NCBI RefSeq assembly: GCF_000725385.1
Contig: NZ_CP008884.1
Coordinates: forward strand, 3,720,001 to 3,784,000
Length of the DNA stretch: 64,000 bases
Direction of reading: 5' to 3'
Source: Dyella japonica A8
Lineage (GTDB): Bacteria; Pseudomonadota; Gammaproteobacteria; Xanthomonadales; Rhodanobacteraceae
Shown: positions 40,105-48,038 of the stretch, piece after piece
How the letters are laid out: every line of letters begins with the position of its first letter
How positions within the stretch are numbered: position 1 is the stretch's first letter
The notes under the pieces: generated by a model
Databases searched by the model: none
What the model saw: the letters and a program-made list of their open reading frames with translations, nothing else
What the model was told of the DNA's origin: nothing
Program-made: the position numbers and the translations under genes

Positions 40105-41298
40105 ATGAGCTACCCCGGCCAGTCGCGCTACGCCAGCGAACTCGAATCGATCCGCGAGCAGGGCCTGTTCAAGGCCGAGCGCATCATCACCTCACCGCAG
40201 TCGGCGAAGATCCGCCTCGACAGCGGCAAGGAAGTGCTGAACTTCTGCGCCAACAACTACCTTGGACTGGCCGATCATCCGGACGTGATCCAGGCTGCGA
40301 AAGACGCGCTGGATACCCACGGCTTCGGCATGGCCTCGGTACGCTTTATCTGCGGCACCCAGGACCTGCACAAGGAACTGGAGAAGAAGATCGCCGACTT
40401 CTTCGGCACCGAGGACACCATCCTCTACGCTGCCTGCTTCGATGCCAACGGCGGTTTGTTCGAGCCGCTGCTGGGCGAAGAGGATGCGATCATCTCCGAC
40501 GCGCTCAACCACGCGTCCATCATCGACGGCATCCGCCTGTGCAAGGCCAAGCGCTTCCGCTACGCCAACTGCGACATGGCCGACCTGGAAAAGCAGCTGC
40601 AGGCCGCTGACGCCGCCGGCGCACGCACCAAGCTGATCACCACCGACGGCGCGTTCTCGATGGACGGCTTCATCGCGCCGCTGGACAAGATCACCGCGCT
40701 GGCCGAGAAGTACAACGCGCTGGTGCACATCGACGAATGCCATTGCACCGGCTTCCTTGGCGACACCGGCCGTGGCTCCGCTGAAGTCAACGGCGTGCTC
40801 AACAAGATCGACATCATCACCGGCACGCTGGGCAAGGCGCTGGGCGGCGCGCTGGGTGGCTTCACCACCGGCCACAAGGAAGTGATCGAGATGCTGCGCC
40901 AGCGCTCGCGCCCTTACCTGTTCTCCAACTCGCTGCCGCCGCACGTGGTCGCCGCGGGCATCAAGGTGTTCGACATGCTGTCCGCCGCGGGTGAGCTGCG
41001 TGACCAGGTGAAGGAAAACACACGCTACTTCCGCGAGCAGATGACCAAGGCTGGCTTCGACATCAAGCCGGGCGTGCACCCCATCGTGCCGGTCATGATC
41101 TACGACGCCAAGAAGGCGCAGGCCATGGCGTCCGAGCTGCTCGACGAAGGCATCTACGTCACCGGCTTCTTCTACCCCGTGGTGCCGCAGGGCCAGGCGC
41201 GCATCCGCACGCAGATGAGCGCCGCGCATACGCGCGAGCATCTCGACCAGGCGATTACCGCCTTCACCAAGGTCGGCAAGAAGCTCGGCGTGATCTGA
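40105..41298 (+). CDS. kbl: Glycine C-acetyltransferase (2-amino-3-ketobutyrate CoA ligase) Kbl
   Basis: Kbl cleaves 2-amino-3-ketobutyrate with CoA into glycine and acetyl-CoA, using PLP. From ATG 40105 it has 397 residues. Alpha-oxoamine synthase features are present: [64 protein letters not shown] and the PLP lysine in [17 protein letters not shown]. With tdh upstream it completes threonine breakdown to glycine, the inducer of the riboswitch before gcvP. Confidence 0.97.
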   Translation: MSYPGQSRYASELESIREQGLFKAERIITSPQSAKIRLDSGKEVLNFCANNYLGLADHPDVIQAAKDALDTHGFGMASVRFICGTQDLHKELEKKIADFFGTEDTILYAACFDANGGLFEPLLGEEDAIISDALNHASIIDGIRLCKAKRFRYANCDMADLEKQLQAADAAGARTKLITTDGAFSMDGFIAPLDKITALAEKYNALVHIDECHCTGFLGDTGRGSAEVNGVLNKIDIITGTLGKALGGALGGFTTGHKEVIEMLRQRSRPYLFSNSLPPHVVAAGIKVFDMLSAAGELRDQVKENTRYFREQMTKAGFDIKPGVHPIVPVMIYDAKKAQAMASELLDEGIYVTGFFYPVVPQGQARIRTQMSAAHTREHLDQAITAFTKVGKKLGVI

Positions 41299-41343
41299 TC
41301 GAAACCGCATGGACCTGCCCACGCGGCAGGTCCATGCGCCTCT

Positions 41344-41424
41344 TGTAGGAGCGCACTTGTGCGCGACCGCAACGCCATGGGGTCCACGCTCCGCAAGGCG
41401 GTCGCGCACAAGTGCGCTCCCACA
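41344..41424. repeat. REP-like hairpin, family copy 3
   Basis: Arms 41344-41370 and 41398-41424 (TGTAGGAGCGCACTTGTGCG and inverse, one mismatch) with a 27-nt loop, between the convergent kbl and pseudouridine synthase genes. It may also act as terminator for both. Confidence 0.9.
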
Positions 41425-41462
41425 GAAAAGCGATCACCCGCAGGTTGAGGTCAAAAGAAACG

Positions 41463-42230
41463 TCAGCGCGTTTCGTCGCCACCCAGCAACCGGACCTCAT
41501 CCGGCGACAGGTGCCGCCATTGCCCCTTGGGCAACTCCCCCAGCACCAACGACCCGATGGCCACCCGCAGCAGGCGCAACACCTCGATGCCATGCGCGGC
41601 CAGTAGCCGCCGTATATGCCGGTTGCGCCCCTCGTCGAGCACGATCTCCAGCCACGCGTTCTTCTCGCCATGCCTGAGCAAGGTGGCGCGACGCGCGGCC
41701 AAGCGCTCACCTTCTTCCACGACGCCTTCCACCAACCGATCAAGCAGCGCCTGATCGGGAATGTCGTCGACCTGCACGTGATACGTCTTGTCCACGTGAT
41801 GCTTCGGCTCGGTAAGGCGCGCGGCCCACACGCTGTCATTGCTCAGCAGCAACAGCCCCTCGCTCGCCTTGTCGAGCCTCCCCACCGGGCCGAGCCACGG
41901 CAGACCCGCGTCCTTCAACAAGTCGTAGACCGTATCGCGGCCGCGCTCATCGGCTGCGCTGACCACAATGCCGCGGGGCTTGTTGAGCGCGATATAGACG
42001 CGCTTGCTCGCCGCTACCGGTTCGCCGTCGAGCAGAATGCGCTGTCGCTCCGAATCGGCAGGCCGTTCCGGATCGAGCACCACCCTGCCATCTACCTGCA
42101 CCCTTCCCTCGCGTATCGCCTTCTCCGCCTGGCTGCGCGAGCACACGCCAAGCTTGCTGAGCACGCGTGCCAAACCGTGGCGCGGCGCCGATGGCGTGGA
42201 GGTTCGCGATGAGGGGCGGGATGGACGCAT
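41463..42230 (-). CDS. RsuA/RluB-family rRNA pseudouridine synthase
   Basis: This enzyme isomerises a specific uridine in ribosomal RNA. The product has 255 residues from ATG 42230, or 267 from ATG 42266. Neither start has a clear ribosome binding site. An S4 RNA-binding domain comes first (GLARVLSKLGVCSRSQAEKAI, then VQVDGRVV). The catalytic part follows, with ALNKPRGIVVS, the catalytic Asp in GRLDKASEGLLLLSND, KTYHVQVDD and EGRNRHIRRLLAAHG. These fit the RsuA/RluB/RluE group. Which uridine is modified cannot be told. Confidence 0.9.
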   Translation of the reverse strand: MRPSRPSSRTSTPSAPRHGLARVLSKLGVCSRSQAEKAIREGRVQVDGRVVLDPERPADSERQRILLDGEPVAASKRVYIALNKPRGIVVSAADERGRDTVYDLLKDAGLPWLGPVGRLDKASEGLLLLSNDSVWAARLTEPKHHVDKTYHVQVDDIPDQALLDRLVEGVVEEGERLAARRATLLRHGEKNAWLEIVLDEGRNRHIRRLLAAHGIEVLRLLRVAIGSLVLGELPKGQWRHLSPDEVRLLGGDETR

Positions 42231-42300
42231 GGAAAGACTCGAACAACGGAGAACGGCACCGCGCATGGTAGGCGATCCGGCCGGTGCTTACTCGCAAAAG

Positions 42301-42326
42301 AAAAGCCCGGCTTGCGCCGGGCTTTT
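42301..42326 (-). terminator. Terminator of the downstream ompA-like gene
   Basis: AAAAGCCCGGC / GCCGGGCTTTT with loop TTGC, 24 nt past the stop of the OmpA-like gene at 42350. Confidence 0.9.
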
Positions 42327-42349
42327 CAGTACTACCTAGACAGATCCGA

Positions 42350-43438
42350 TTACTGCTGGACCTGCAGTTCCGTGCGACGGTTCTGGGCGCGGCCAGCGTC
42401 CGTGTCGTTGGAACCGATCGGGTCGTTCTTGCCGTGACCGAACGGACCAACCAGACGGTCGGCGGTGACGCCGTGCGCGGTCAGGTACTTGTAGACGATC
42501 GCAGCGCGACGCTCGGACAGATCCTGGTTGTAGGCGTCCTTACCGACCGAGTCGGTGTAGCCGGCAACCGTGACCTTGACCTGCGGGTAACGCTGCAGGG
42601 TGTCCACAGCCTGGTCGAGGATGGCGACCGAGTCAGCGGTCGGCTCAGCCAGCGCCTTCTTGATGTCCGTCTCGCCCTTCTTCGGGCGGTCGAACTTGAA
42701 GTTGACGCCGCGCAGGTCGATCACGACCTTCTGCGGGCAGCCGTCCGGACCGACGATCGTGCCTTCCGGCAGATCCGGGCACTTGTTGTCGCACAGGTTC
42801 ACGCCGTTGCGGAACTGCTTGGAGCAGTCCGGAGCGACCGGAGCCACCGGAGCCGGGGCCGGGGCAGCAGCCGGGGTGCCGAAGCGCGACACGATGCTGA
42901 AGCCCAGGAACCAGTCGCCGTAACCGTTCTTCGAGGTCTGGCTCTTGTCGTCCCAGTCGTAACGGTAGCCGGCTTCCGCACGGAAGTCGGTGCTGTCGGT
43001 GATGGTCTTGGAGATACCAGCGCCGAGCTCGGCGGCCGGCGACCAGGCCTTGTCGGCCGGGTTGGAGTGGTAGCTGCCCATCACGCCGACGAGGGCGTAC
43101 GGACGCCATGCGTTCCAGTCACCGTAGTAGAAGCGAGCGGCAACGCCGACGTTGTTGTTCGACCAGCGACCACCGCCAACGGCGTTGTCGACCGTGCGCT
43201 TGGTGCGATCGAAGAACAGATCGAGCGAGGTGTACGAGTTAATGAAGCGACCGAAGCCCAGGCCGTAGTAGACCTGACGGCTGTTGGTGTTGCGGTCGGT
43301 GTCGTTGTAGTAGCCGCCAACGGTCGGCGCGATGTACCAACGGCCGTCGTAGCTCTGCGTGGCACTGTCCTGCGCGTGAGCGGCACCCACGCCGCCCAGG
43401 GCCAGGGCGATCACGAAATACAAGCCCTTACGATTCAT
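42350..43438 (-). CDS. OmpA-family outer-membrane protein, copy 1
   Basis: The 362-residue protein has a signal peptide (LYFVIALALGGVGAAHA), an N-terminal eight-strand-type barrel of about 180 residues ending GYGDWFLGFSIVSRFG, and a Pro/Ala linker. A cysteine-containing hinge (CSKQFRNGVNLCDNKCP) follows. The C-terminal OmpA peptidoglycan-binding domain has VTVAGYTDSVGKDAYNQDLSE and GKNDPIGSNDTDAGRAQNRR, including the Asp and Arg that contact diaminopimelate. A close paralogue lies upstream at 43798-44910. Each has its own terminator and leader. Confidence 0.94.
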   Translation of the reverse strand: MNRKGLYFVIALALGGVGAAHAQDSATQSYDGRWYIAPTVGGYYNDTDRNTNSRQVYYGLGFGRFINSYTSLDLFFDRTKRTVDNAVGGGRWSNNNVGVAARFYYGDWNAWRPYALVGVMGSYHSNPADKAWSPAAELGAGISKTITDSTDFRAEAGYRYDWDDKSQTSKNGYGDWFLGFSIVSRFGTPAAAPAPAPVAPVAPDCSKQFRNGVNLCDNKCPDLPEGTIVGPDGCPQKVVIDLRGVNFKFDRPKKGETDIKKALAEPTADSVAILDQAVDTLQRYPQVKVTVAGYTDSVGKDAYNQDLSERRAAIVYKYLTAHGVTADRLVGPFGHGKNDPIGSNDTDAGRAQNRRTELQVQQ

Positions 43439-43748
43439 CTGGTGTCTCCTCGTTTTATTGGTATTCGCGTCCGTTCCACCCCAGACGGAAAACGCGCGTC
43501 AAAACTGACTTCCACTACGGGACTTTCTCCTGTCCCGTGCTTTGCGTCCCGATCAAAGATAAGTGTCACAAGATCACAAGCGGCGCGAAGTGTAGCAAAA
43601 CCGTTAAGTGCATCGCACGCGTAAATAGACGCAGTTGGTGAACACCGGTTCAGACAATCATTGAGCTCGCATCGACAGCGTCATCAACTGCGACAATCTG
43701 TCACCACCAAACAATGCGTTACTCCAAGACGTGGTGTTGCAAAAAAAG
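43439..43748 (-). promoter_or_regulatory. Leader region of ompA copy 1
   Basis: No gene is seen in this 310-nt gap. The first 50 nt upstream of the ATG (43441-43490) closely match the same position before copy 2 (44913-44960), with CGAGGAGACACC as ribosome binding region and a shared CGTCTGGGGTG block. The rest is A/T-richer and likely holds the promoter. Confidence 0.55.
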
Positions 43749-43774
43749 AAAAGCCCGGTTTTCACCGGGCTTTT
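43749..43774 (-). terminator. Terminator of ompA copy 2
   Basis: AAAAGCCCGG / CCGGGCTTTT with a 6-nt loop, then TTCTTTTTTT on the minus strand, 24 nt past the stop of copy 2. Confidence 0.92.
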
Positions 43775-43797
43775 CTGACTTTCCGAGAGTTGTCGGA

Positions 43798-44910
43798 TTA
43801 CTGCTGAACCTGCAACTCCGTACGACGGTTGCGGGCGCGACCTGCATCCGTGTCGTTGCTGTCGATCGGATCGTTCTTGCCATGACCGATCGGACCATCC
43901 AGGCGCGTGGCGGCAATGCCGTGTGCGGTCAGATAGTCGTAGACGATCTTCGCGCGACGCTCCGACAGGCTCTGGTTGTACGCGTCCTTGCCGACCGAGT
44001 CGGTGTAACCGGCGACAGTCGCGCGCACGTTCGGATAACGCTGCAGGGTATCGATGGCCTGGTCGAGCACGGCCAGCGAATCCTTCGTCGGTTCGGCCAG
44101 CGCCTTCGAGATGTCCTTCTCGCCCTTCTTCGGACGGTCGAACTTGAAGTTGACGCCACGCAGGTCGATCACGACCTTCTGCGGGCAGCCATCCGGACCG
44201 ACGATCGTGCCTTCCGGCAGATCCGGGCACTTGTTGTCGCACAGGTTCACGCCATTGCGGAACTGCTTGGAGCAGTCCGGCGGCGGCGGTGCAACTGGCG
44301 CGGCCGGCGCGGCCGGCGGCGCACCGATGCGCGACACGATGCTGAAGCCCAGGAACCAGTCGCCGTAACCGCTCTTGTTGGGCTGGCTCTTGTCGTCCCA
44401 GTCGTAACGGTAGCCACCTTCGACGCGGACGTCGGAGCTGTCGGTGATGGTCTTGGACACACCCACGCCCACTTCGGCGGCCGGATCGAAGCCGTGATCG
44501 AAGTTGTTGAGGTGCTGGCTGCCCATCACGCCGCCCAACAGGTACGGGCGCCATGCAGTCCAGTCGAGGAAGTAGTAGCGCGCGGCTACACCGTACACGT
44601 TGTTGGACCAGCGACCGCCACCGGCCGCATTGTCAACGGTGCGCTTGGTGCGGTCACCGAAGAAGTCCAGCGAAAAGTTGGGCGAGAAGAAACGACCGAA
44701 GCCGATGCCGTAATAGAACTGGCGGCTGTTGGTGTTGCGGTCGGTATCGTTGTAGTAGCCACCGACGGTCGGTGCGATGTACCAGCGATCGTCGTAGGTC
44801 GGCGTTGTGGTCGGAGCGGAGCTGCCAGCGGCGGTATTGTCCTGCGCGTGAACGGCGCCTACGCCGCCCAGGGCGAGGGCAATCAGGATGTACAAGCCCT
44901 TACGTTTCAT
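43798..44910 (-). CDS. OmpA-family outer-membrane protein, copy 2
   Basis: This 370-residue paralogue of the 42350-43438 product has the same plan: signal peptide (LYILIALALGGVGAVHA), barrel, cysteine hinge and C-terminal OmpA domain (ATVAGYTDSVGKDAYNQSLSE, GKNDPIDSNDTDAGRARNRR). The OmpA half is almost identical to copy 1. The barrel half, likely exposed at the surface, differs more, with extra Ala/Ser/Thr after the signal peptide (NTAAGSSAPTTTPTYDD). This points to tandem duplication followed by divergence of the exposed part. Confidence 0.94.
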   Translation of the reverse strand: MKRKGLYILIALALGGVGAVHAQDNTAAGSSAPTTTPTYDDRWYIAPTVGGYYNDTDRNTNSRQFYYGIGFGRFFSPNFSLDFFGDRTKRTVDNAAGGGRWSNNVYGVAARYYFLDWTAWRPYLLGGVMGSQHLNNFDHGFDPAAEVGVGVSKTITDSSDVRVEGGYRYDWDDKSQPNKSGYGDWFLGFSIVSRIGAPPAAPAAPVAPPPPDCSKQFRNGVNLCDNKCPDLPEGTIVGPDGCPQKVVIDLRGVNFKFDRPKKGEKDISKALAEPTKDSLAVLDQAIDTLQRYPNVRATVAGYTDSVGKDAYNQSLSERRAKIVYDYLTAHGIAATRLDGPIGHGKNDPIDSNDTDAGRARNRRTELQVQQ

Positions 44911-45119
44911 CAGGTGTCTCCTCGTTTATTGGTGTACGCGTCCGTTCACCCCAGACGGGAAAAGCATCAGGCCTCGATTCTCAATCCTCTGAATCTCGAA
45001 CCTGACTTCGAACCTAAGTGATGCAGGTTTTACCCGAAACGGGCGCGGAGTAGTTTAGCAAAAGTTAAACAATTGCAAATCGACCCCAAACGCCCGTTCA
45101 TTTTCTGCTCACGCCGTCT

Positions 45120-46571
45120 TTACAGCGTGAAGAAGGCAAGGAATTCCGAGATCGGCATGGCGTCCAGGCGGGCCGGGGCCGCCGTGACGTTCAGGATCGC
45201 CTTGACCTGATGGGCCGGCAAATGTCCCCTCAGCGCGCCCTCGAACTTGCTAAGCAGGACTGGGATACCCTCGGCCCGGCGCCTGCGGTGGCCGATCGGG
45301 TAGTCGATGGACACCTTATCAGTGTGGCTGCCGTCCTTGAAGAACACCTGGACCGAGTTGCCGATGTAGCGCTTGCCGGGGTCGAAGTAGTCCCGGGTGA
45401 ACCGTGGGTTCTCGCTGACCGCCGTTTTTTCCCGCAGGGCGTCGATGCGCGGGTCGGCGGCGATGTTGTCGTTGTAATCATCGGCGGTGAGACGGCCGAA
45501 GATCAGGGGCACGGCCACCATGTACTGGATGCAGTGGTCCCGGTCGGCGTAGTTGGCCAGTGGGCCCGTCTTGTCGATGATGCGCATGCCCGCTTCCTGG
45601 GTCTCGATCACCACCTTCTCGATCTGGTCGAGCTCGCCGGCCACGGCCCCGTGCAACTTCATGGCGCACTCCACCGCCGTCTGGGCATGGAATTCGGCCG
45701 GGTAACTGATCTTGAACAGCACGTTCTCCATCACGTAGCTGCCAAACGGGCGCTCGAACTGGAATGTCTCGCCCTTGAAGGCGACATCGTAATAACCCCA
45801 GGTCGTGGCGCTCAGGGCCGATGGGTAGCCGACAACGCCCCGGTAGACCGCATTGATGGCGTGGATCACGGCGCGGCGGCAGGCGTCGCCGGCGGCCCAG
45901 CTCTTGCGTGGCCCGGTGTTCGGGGCGTGGCGGTAGGCGCGCAGGGCGCCGTTGTCGATCCAGCTATGGGAGACGGCGGTGATGATCTGCTCCCTGGTGC
46001 CGCCCAGCATGGCCGTGGCCACGGCCGTGGAGGCCAGCCGGACCAGGATCACGTGATCCTGCCCCACCCGGTTGAAGCTGTTCTTCAGGGCGTAGCAACC
46101 CTGGATCTCATAAGCCTTGATGGCCCAGGTCAGCACGTCGCGTACCGTCATGGGCTTGCCGCCCTCGCGCTCTGACTTGCGGCCCAGGTAGTCGGCCACG
46201 GCCAGGATGGCGCCCAGGTTGTCCGACGGGTGCCCCCACTCGGCGGCCAGCCAGGTGTCGTTGAAGTCCAGCCAGCGGATCTGCGTGCCGATGGCGAACG
46301 CGGCCTGCACGGGGTCCAGCTCGTGGCTGGTGCCCGGTACCCGGGCGCCGCCTGGCAGGCTGGCGCCCGGCACGACCGGCCCGAGGTGCTTGACGCATTC
46401 GGGGAATTTCATGGCCATCATCGCCGTGGCCAGGGAGTCCAGCAGCACGTAGCGCGCGGTGTCGTAGGCCTCGCTGGAGTTGATCGCGTAGTCGAGGACG
46501 TAATCGGCCACGTCCACCATGGGCTGATCGGGGTCCGGACGCCTGGCAGAGCGGATGTCATGCGCACTCAT
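45120..46571 (-). CDS. prpD: 2-methylcitrate dehydratase PrpD
   Basis: PrpD dehydrates 2-methylcitrate to 2-methyl-cis-aconitate in propionate degradation. From ATG 46571 (GGAGACGAG upstream) it has 483 residues. The MmgE/PrpD family is shown by YDTARYVLLDSLATAMMAM, QIRWLDFNDTWLAAEWGHPSDNLGAILAVADYLGR, HSWIDNGALRAYRHAPNTGPRKSWAAGDA and SYPAEFHAQTAVE. It is last of prpF-prpD here, 127 nt after prpF. acnD and prpF, which are often an alternative to PrpD, are also present. Confidence 0.96.
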   Translation of the reverse strand: MSAHDIRSARRPDPDQPMVDVADYVLDYAINSSEAYDTARYVLLDSLATAMMAMKFPECVKHLGPVVPGASLPGGARVPGTSHELDPVQAAFAIGTQIRWLDFNDTWLAAEWGHPSDNLGAILAVADYLGRKSEREGGKPMTVRDVLTWAIKAYEIQGCYALKNSFNRVGQDHVILVRLASTAVATAMLGGTREQIITAVSHSWIDNGALRAYRHAPNTGPRKSWAAGDACRRAVIHAINAVYRGVVGYPSALSATTWGYYDVAFKGETFQFERPFGSYVMENVLFKISYPAEFHAQTAVECAMKLHGAVAGELDQIEKVVIETQEAGMRIIDKTGPLANYADRDHCIQYMVAVPLIFGRLTADDYNDNIAADPRIDALREKTAVSENPRFTRDYFDPGKRYIGNSVQVFFKDGSHTDKVSIDYPIGHRRRRAEGIPVLLSKFEGALRGHLPAHQVKAILNVTAAPARLDAMPISEFLAFFTL

Positions 46572-46698
46572 AAGGCTCGTCTCCGGGCGGCACGGGGGAG
46601 CCGCCGTGGTGTCGGGATGGTTCAACCCCGTCGTTTGACGCAAAACCTTGTGGACGCCAGCCAACCCTGCCGATGGCCGTCAGCGCCCTTCCCCGGGC

Positions 46699-47883
46699 TC
46701 ACGCCGCAGGGATACGCACCCAGCCTTCCATCAGCACGCGTGCGCTTCGGCTCATGATGGCCTTGGTGACGGTCCACGTGCCGTCAACCAGCGTCGCCTC
46801 GGCGCCCACCCGCAGCGTCCCCGACGGATGGCCAAAGCGCACTGCCTGGCGCTCGCCGCCACCGGCCGCAAGATTCACCAGGGTGCCCGGGATCGCCGCC
46901 GCGGTACCGATGGCCACGGCTGCCGTACCCATCATGGCGTGATGCAGCTTGCCCATGGACATGGCGCGCACGAGCAGGTCGACGTCAGCCGCCTTCACGG
47001 GCTTGCCGCTGGATGCGACGTAATCGGCCGGCCTGGCGACGAAGGCCACCTTGGGCGTGTGCTGGCGCGTGGCGATCTCGTCGAGCGAGTTGATCAGGCC
47101 CATGCGCAGTGCGCCGTGCGCGCGGATGGTCTCGAACATGGCCAGTGCCTTGGCGTCACTGTTGATGGCGTCCTGCAGCTCCGTGCCGGTGTAGCCGATC
47201 GCCGCGGCCTCGACGAAGATCGTCGGAATGCCGGCGTTGATCATGGTCGCCGTCAGCGTGCCGACGCCCGGCACGTCCAGATCGTCGACCAGGTTGCCGG
47301 TGGGGAACATGGCGCCGCCCGCGCCGTCTTCCTCAGCGGCTGGGTCCAGGAACTCCAGTTGCACTTCGGCCGCGGGGAACGTCACGCCATCCAGCTCGAA
47401 ATCGCCGGTTTCCTGCACCGCGCCGTCAGTCATCGGCACGTGGGCAATGATGGTCTTGCCGATATTGGCCTGCCAGATGCGCACGGTGGCCATGCCGTCG
47501 TGCGGCACGCGCGCAGAATCAACCAGACCGCCGGTGATGGCGAACGGACCGACCGCCGCCGACAGGTTGCCGCAGTTGCCGCTCCAGTCCACGAAGGCCT
47601 TGTCGATGGCCACCTGGCCGAACAGGTAATCCACGTCGTGATCTGGCCGGCTGCTCTTGGACACGATCACCGTCTTGCTGGTGCTGGAGGTGGCGCCACC
47701 CATGCCATCGATCTGCTTGGCGTAGGGATCGGGGCTGCCGATCACGCGCAGGAGCAACGCATCGCGCGCCGCACCCGGCACCTGCGCTGTCTCGGGCAGA
47801 TCCTGCAGGCGGAAGAACACACCCTTGCTGGTGCCGCCGCGCAGGTAGGTGGCGGGGATGCGGATCTGGGGGGCGTGTGCCAT
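46699..47883 (-). CDS. prpF: 2-methylaconitate isomerase-like AcnD-accessory protein PrpF
   Basis: PrpF isomerises the 2-methylaconitate made by AcnD so that aconitase-type hydration can go on. The 394-residue protein has the PrpF pattern: IPATYLRGGTSKGVFFRLQDLP at the start, QIDGMGGATSSTSKTVIVS, VDWSGNCGNLSAAVGPFAI with the active-site Cys, and GTPTIFV-like segments (here NAGIPTIFVEAAAIG). It follows acnD with an ATTCCCGC repeat in the 155-nt gap, and precedes prpD. Confidence 0.95.
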   Translation of the reverse strand: MAHAPQIRIPATYLRGGTSKGVFFRLQDLPETAQVPGAARDALLLRVIGSPDPYAKQIDGMGGATSSTSKTVIVSKSSRPDHDVDYLFGQVAIDKAFVDWSGNCGNLSAAVGPFAITGGLVDSARVPHDGMATVRIWQANIGKTIIAHVPMTDGAVQETGDFELDGVTFPAAEVQLEFLDPAAEEDGAGGAMFPTGNLVDDLDVPGVGTLTATMINAGIPTIFVEAAAIGYTGTELQDAINSDAKALAMFETIRAHGALRMGLINSLDEIATRQHTPKVAFVARPADYVASSGKPVKAADVDLLVRAMSMGKLHHAMMGTAAVAIGTAAAIPGTLVNLAAGGGERQAVRFGHPSGTLRVGAEATLVDGTWTVTKAIMSRSARVLMEGWVRIPAA

Positions 47884-47929
47884 GGTGGTGTTGGTCCTGT
47901 AGAAAACGTCAAGAAGTCAGGCTTTTGCC

Positions 47930-48015
47930 CGTCATTCCCGCGAAGGCGGGAATCCAGTGACTTTGCTTTCGAGCGCTTTGAAAGTCGCTGGATTCCCGCC
48001 TTCGCGGGAATGACG
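47930..48015. repeat. Double ATTCCCGCGAAGGCGGGAAT palindrome
   Basis: Perfect 28-bp arms (47930-47957 and 47988-48015), each itself an ATTCCC-N8-GGGAAT palindrome, lie between acnD and prpF. It is a textbook member of the dispersed family in this window. Confidence 0.92.
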
Positions 48016-48038
48016 AGAAAGACTGAGGTCAACAGAGA

